A stretch of 64,000 nucleotides of DNA, from contig NZ_JAECMT010000002.1 in the NCBI RefSeq assembly GCF_016019935.1, positions 248,001-312,000 on the forward strand, read 5' to 3'. Below the pieces are notes generated by a model. It made no database searches and was not told the origin of the DNA. It saw only the letters and a list, made by a program, of their open reading frames with translations. The DNA comes from Paenibacillus sp. GSMTC-2017. Its GTDB lineage: Bacteria; Bacillota; Bacilli; Paenibacillales; Paenibacillaceae. Shown here in pieces: positions 60,816 to 64,000 of this stretch; within the stretch, counting starts at the first letter, position 1, and each line of letters opens with the position of its first letter. Made by a program: the position numbers and the translations under genes.

Positions 60816-62786
60816 CTATTCCACATATTCCGTAAAGTCCACGTTTTCAATAATCCAACGTTTACGTGGATCTACTTTATCTCCCATTAACGTAGAAACG
60901 CGGCGTTCTGCTTTTGCAGCATCTTCGATCTGAACTTGAAGAAGCGTTCGGGATTCTGGATTCATTGTCGTTTCCCAAAGTTGATCCGGATTCATCTCAC
61001 CTAATCCCTTATAACGCTGTAGCTCATAGCCTTTACCGTATTCCTTTAAATAATTTTGTAGTTGTTCATCCGTCCATGCATATCGAATCGTTTCCAGCTT
61101 GCCTGATTTTCTAGTGATCTTATATAGAGGCGGCTGTGCAATATAGATTCGCCCAGTATCAATTAGCGGTTTCATGTACCTGTAGAAGAAAGTTAAAAGA
61201 AGTACTTGAATATGAGCGCCATCCGTATCTGCATCTGTCATTATAATAATTTTGTTGTAATTGCTTTCATCAGCTTCGAACTCTGATCCTACACCTGCAC
61301 CAATCGCAGCTATGATGGCTTTATACTCGTCGTTTTTCAATATATCAACAAGCTTAGCCTTCTCCGGATTCATCGGTTTACCTTTAAGTGGGAGAATGGC
61401 TTGATGTTTTGAATCTCTACCTTGCTTTGCAGAACCACCAGCAGAATCTCCTTCAACGATAAACAATTCGTTTCGAGTGTGATCCTTCGATTGAGCGGGC
61501 GTTAACTTACCGCCGAGATTAGAACTTTCACTCTTTTTCTTACCGCTTCGAATTTCTTCACGAGCTTTTCTTGCTGCTTCACGTGCCTTTGAAGCTTGTA
61601 CAGCTTTTTTAAGCAACGATTGTGCTACTTGCGGGTTCTCTTCTAGGAATACCTGCATTTTTTCTGTCACAACAGCATCAACAGCACTTCTTGCTGAAGC
61701 GCTTCCGAGTTGATCTTTTGTTTGTCCGACAAATTCTACTTCAGACATCTTAATGTTGATGACAGCCATCATGCCTTCACGAAGATCATTACCTTCAAGG
61801 TTTTTGTCTTTTTCTTTCAAAAGTGCTGCTTTCCTCGCATAATCGTTCATCACACGTGTATAAGCCGTTTTAAAGCCCGTCTCATGCGTACCCCCGCCAC
61901 GTGTAGGTATCGAGTTTACGAAAGATGCAATCGTCTCTGTATACCCATCGTTGTATTGCATAGCGACTTCTACTTCAATATCGTCACGTTCACCTGCAAA
62001 ATGAATGACTTCATGAAGTACGGATTTGCTTTCATTCAAATATTCAACAAACTGACTTGCTCCGCCCTCATAGTGAAATTGATCATTTTTGCCGTTGCGA
62101 TCATCTTTAATGACGACTCTTAATCCTGAGTTTAAAAAGGCTATTTCTTGAAGACGTTCCGCAAGTGTATCGTAATTAAACGAAGTTCCGTTTTGGAACA
62201 CACGAACATCCGGCTTAAAGGTTACCCTAGTTCCCGTACGATTTGTATTTCCTATTATCTCCAAACCAGCAACAGGCTCTCCGACATGTTCCTTGCCTTT
62301 GTCATCAACCCAATATTCAAACCGCATCTTATGTATTTTGCCGTCGCGGAATATTTCTACTTCCAACCATTCTGACAAAGCATTCGTCACCGATGCGCCT
62401 ACACCGTGCAATCCTCCAGATTTCTTATATCCTCCACCACCAAATTTGCCACCAGCATGAAGAATCGTAAACACAACTTGAGGTGTTGGAATTCCGGTCT
62501 TGTGCATACCAGTCGGTATTCCCCGACCATTATCATGTATCGTAATTGAACCGTTCTTATGCAACGTAACTTCAATAGCAGAGCAATATTTTGCTAGATG
62601 CTCATCCACTGCATTATCGACGATTTCCCATACTAAGTGATGAAGTCCTGATGTGCTAGTGCTACCGATGTACATACCCGGACGTTTACGTACAGCAGTC
62701 AAACCTTCTAGTACTTGTATATCATCGGCATCATAGTTCCGGTCTGTGGCCGCTGGACTTGTAAAAAGATCTATTTGCTCAGTCAT
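60816..62786 (-). CDS. parE: DNA topoisomerase IV subunit B
   Basis: 656 residues from the ATG at 62786 (GGGGGAAG upstream). GHKL ATPase motifs 'EIVDNAVDEHL' and 'GRGIPTGMHKTG', 'GLHGVGASVTNALS', transducer domain, and TOPRIM 'FIVEGDSAGGSAKQGRD' and 'IIMTDADTDGAHI'. The C-terminal 'QRYKGLGEMNPDQLWETTM' is present. The ATPase drives strand passage through ParC. Together with parC it forms an operon. Confidence 0.96.
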   Translation of the reverse strand: MTEQIDLFTSPAATDRNYDADDIQVLEGLTAVRKRPGMYIGSTSTSGLHHLVWEIVDNAVDEHLAKYCSAIEVTLHKNGSITIHDNGRGIPTGMHKTGIPTPQVVFTILHAGGKFGGGGYKKSGGLHGVGASVTNALSEWLEVEIFRDGKIHKMRFEYWVDDKGKEHVGEPVAGLEIIGNTNRTGTRVTFKPDVRVFQNGTSFNYDTLAERLQEIAFLNSGLRVVIKDDRNGKNDQFHYEGGASQFVEYLNESKSVLHEVIHFAGERDDIEVEVAMQYNDGYTETIASFVNSIPTRGGGTHETGFKTAYTRVMNDYARKAALLKEKDKNLEGNDLREGMMAVINIKMSEVEFVGQTKDQLGSASARSAVDAVVTEKMQVFLEENPQVAQSLLKKAVQASKAREAARKAREEIRSGKKKSESSNLGGKLTPAQSKDHTRNELFIVEGDSAGGSAKQGRDSKHQAILPLKGKPMNPEKAKLVDILKNDEYKAIIAAIGAGVGSEFEADESNYNKIIIMTDADTDGAHIQVLLLTFFYRYMKPLIDTGRIYIAQPPLYKITRKSGKLETIRYAWTDEQLQNYLKEYGKGYELQRYKGLGEMNPDQLWETTMNPESRTLLQVQIEDAAKAERRVSTLMGDKVDPRKRWIIENVDFTEYVE

Positions 62787-62839
62787 GAGCTTCCCCCAAT
62801 CCATCTCCATAAATCTCATTGTCATATCTTCAAGCTATT

Positions 62840-63826
62840 TTAATTCAAGATGTCCCCTTTCGTAAAGACACGAAACGAAACGATTAATGCGGCTACCGCC
62901 CAAACGGCTAACAAAATAAGGGAAAAATGAAGCGACATCCCTTCAATTGGTGGTGGTGATCCGTCTAAATACCCAGTCAACTTCAAGTTGACGGAAAATA
63001 AATATTTGGCACTTGTCCACGATGAACTCATTGATGATAAAATGGTTCCTGCAATAATTCCTGCCATCATCGTTACCATACTTGCAGCGGTGCTTCTAAT
63101 TAAAATGCTAACCATCAATCCTAACATAGCAACAGTCATCGCTGAAAACCAGCATAGCCCCGCTTGCATAAGCAAGTATCGCCATTGCGGTATAATGTAT
63201 ACAGCATCCAGGCTCACCTTAGATCCTTGGACTTCGAAACCAGTAAATACTGGAGCTGTCCAACCTCCATAACCAAAAACAAAGCCGGATATAAGGTAAC
63301 ATAATAATACGGTTATCGCAATGGTAAGTGAAACGTATAGCATCAATGCCAGTAATTTACTTAGCAGTATTTTCCAGCGTCTGACCGGTCTAGTTAGTAG
63401 CATCTTGATTGTTCCACTTGTTCGCTCACCAGAAACGATATCTGAGCCCAGTGACAATATAAGCATCGGGATAAAAAGAGTGATTGAGTTGTCCAAAAAT
63501 TCTCTCGTGAACGTTACCCCACTAGGTACACTTGGATTAACATCATGATCCAAATAATATTGGAGCTGCTGGACAGCAATACGTCTGCTCCGCTTCCATT
63601 CTTCTGGAATACGATCACTGGAAAGCGTATTTTCAATATCAGCTATTTGTTGCAATACGCGATTACGCCAATCGGAAAAGTGATCAGCATGATTTTCGAC
63701 TACTTTATATTCGGCATAAGTAAATATAGGTATAAGAACAAGCAAAATGAGAATAACGACGAAAAATCGTTTTTTCAGCCATAACTTTAACGTTTCATTT
63801 TGAACTAAAGCAACAAGTCTATTCAA
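62840..63826 (-). CDS. ABC-2-type exporter permease
   Basis: 328 residues from TTG at 63826 ('MNRLVALVQNETLKLW'), with GGAGG 9 nt upstream. Six membrane helices, the first near residues 20-40; a soluble loop of about 90 residues; and the conserved 'DIVSGERTSGTIKMLLTRPVRRWKI' region (split), which couples to the ATPase. The gene starts inside the end of the ATPase gene (8-nt overlap). Likely an exporter of a peptide, drug or lipid; the substrate is unknown. Confidence 0.92.
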   Translation of the reverse strand: MNRLVALVQNETLKLWLKKRFFVVILILLVLIPIFTYAEYKVVENHADHFSDWRNRVLQQIADIENTLSSDRIPEEWKRSRRIAVQQLQYYLDHDVNPSVPSGVTFTREFLDNSITLFIPMLILSLGSDIVSGERTSGTIKMLLTRPVRRWKILLSKLLALMLYVSLTIAITVLLCYLISGFVFGYGGWTAPVFTGFEVQGSKVSLDAVYIIPQWRYLLMQAGLCWFSAMTVAMLGLMVSILIRSTAASMVTMMAGIIAGTILSSMSSSWTSAKYLFSVNLKLTGYLDGSPPPIEGMSLHFSLILLAVWAVAALIVSFRVFTKGDILN

Positions 63827-64000
63827 TGGACTCACCCTCCGTCAAATGAAGAAATAAATCCTCTAATGTTGGCTCTTTACGATAGACTGCTTTAATACCA
63901 ATTCCTTGTCCAACCAAGCGCTCAACTGTTCCCGGAATGTGGTCATCGTGCATGATTGTCATAATTGTCTCCCCTGATACCATCGAGTCAGATGCCAGTT
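63819..64000 (-). CDS. ABC transporter ATPase, C-terminal end (cut by window edge)
   Basis: Sixty codons are visible: '..SGETIMTIMHDDHIPGTVERL', 'GIGIKAVYRKEPTLEDLFLHLTEGE', stop at 63819. The closing 'EPTLEDLFLHLT' is the standard C-terminal signature of drug- and bacteriocin-type ABC ATPases ('PSLEDVFL'). The start and the Walker motifs lie beyond the right edge. It is the ATPase of the permease at 62840. Confidence 0.9.
   Translation of the reverse strand, partial: LASDSMVSGETIMTIMHDDHIPGTVERLVGQGIGIKAVYRKEPTLEDLFLHLTEGESIE

Noticed and set aside
61710-62123. 137-codon plus-strand frame
   Set aside because: Antisense to parE; the parE frame has all motifs.

Overview
The window reads as a chromosomal segment of a low-GC, endospore-forming Firmicute, most likely Paenibacillaceae (Paenibacillus/Cohnella group). 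The signs are OmpR-type two-component pairs, a Bacillus-type quinol oxidase operon, a stand-alone bacterial nitric oxide synthase, MocR and Lrp regulators, stalk-domain and CapA proteins, strong purine-rich Shine-Dalgarno sites with many TTG/GTG starts, and a spore-surface gene set. I see no rRNA, tRNA, CRISPR array, prophage or intact insertion sequence. Start codons were adjusted wherever a Shine-Dalgarno site pointed to a start inside the longest open frame.

Layout. 0-1.8 kb: a histidine kinase (cut by the window edge) and its response regulator. 2-4.4 kb: a short-chain reductase, an Lrp regulator and a divergent old yellow enzyme. 4.5-10 kb: a deleted metallophosphoesterase pseudogene, a small unknown protein, a three-gene operon (GH129/GH101-like lipoprotein, response regulator, kinase) and a nitrilase remnant. 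10-18.6 kb: a MocR regulator, a secreted stalk-domain protein, and a quinol oxidase operon (subunits II-I-III-IV) that continues into a cytochrome c lipoprotein and an Sco protein. 19-28 kb: a divergent DapA-family protein, an AraC regulator whose frame runs into a siderophore-binding lipoprotein through a Fur box, a cyanase/carbonic anhydrase pair with a divergent Lrp regulator, and a metal-chelate ABC operon carrying two tandem DJ-1/PfpI genes. 28-36.7 kb: an RCC1-like lipoprotein, a second kinase/regulator pair behind a membrane serine hydrolase, then a decay zone with several broken genes around a MerR/thioredoxin pair.

37.2-40.7 kb is the most distinctive locus. Two tandem small proteins carry the cysteine signatures of endospore appendage (Ena) subunits. 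They face a third Cys/Arg-rich appendage-like protein and a collagen-like, BclA-type protein with about 153 Gly-X-Y triplets. Together they look like a spore appendage locus with its collagen fibrils.

41-64 kb: a small nitrite/sulfite-reductase-like protein, the copper ATPase CopA behind a CsoR-like operator, a glutaredoxin, a TetR-controlled SMR efflux pair, nitric oxide synthase between two serine hydrolases, a chitin-type LPMO with FnIII and CBM5/12 modules, an Asp-rich secreted protein, a Fur-controlled heme monooxygenase, an RNA methyltransferase/pseudouridine synthase pair, a CapA protein, a MarR regulator, topoisomerase IV (ParE-ParC), and an ABC-2 exporter cut by the right edge.

Recurring themes are metal handling (Fur boxes, siderophore uptake, CopA/CsoR, Sco, heme monooxygenase), envelope and spore-surface remodelling (serine hydrolases, GH lipoprotein, LPMO, Ena/BclA), and ongoing gene decay: seven or more broken genes or remnants lie in the gaps.
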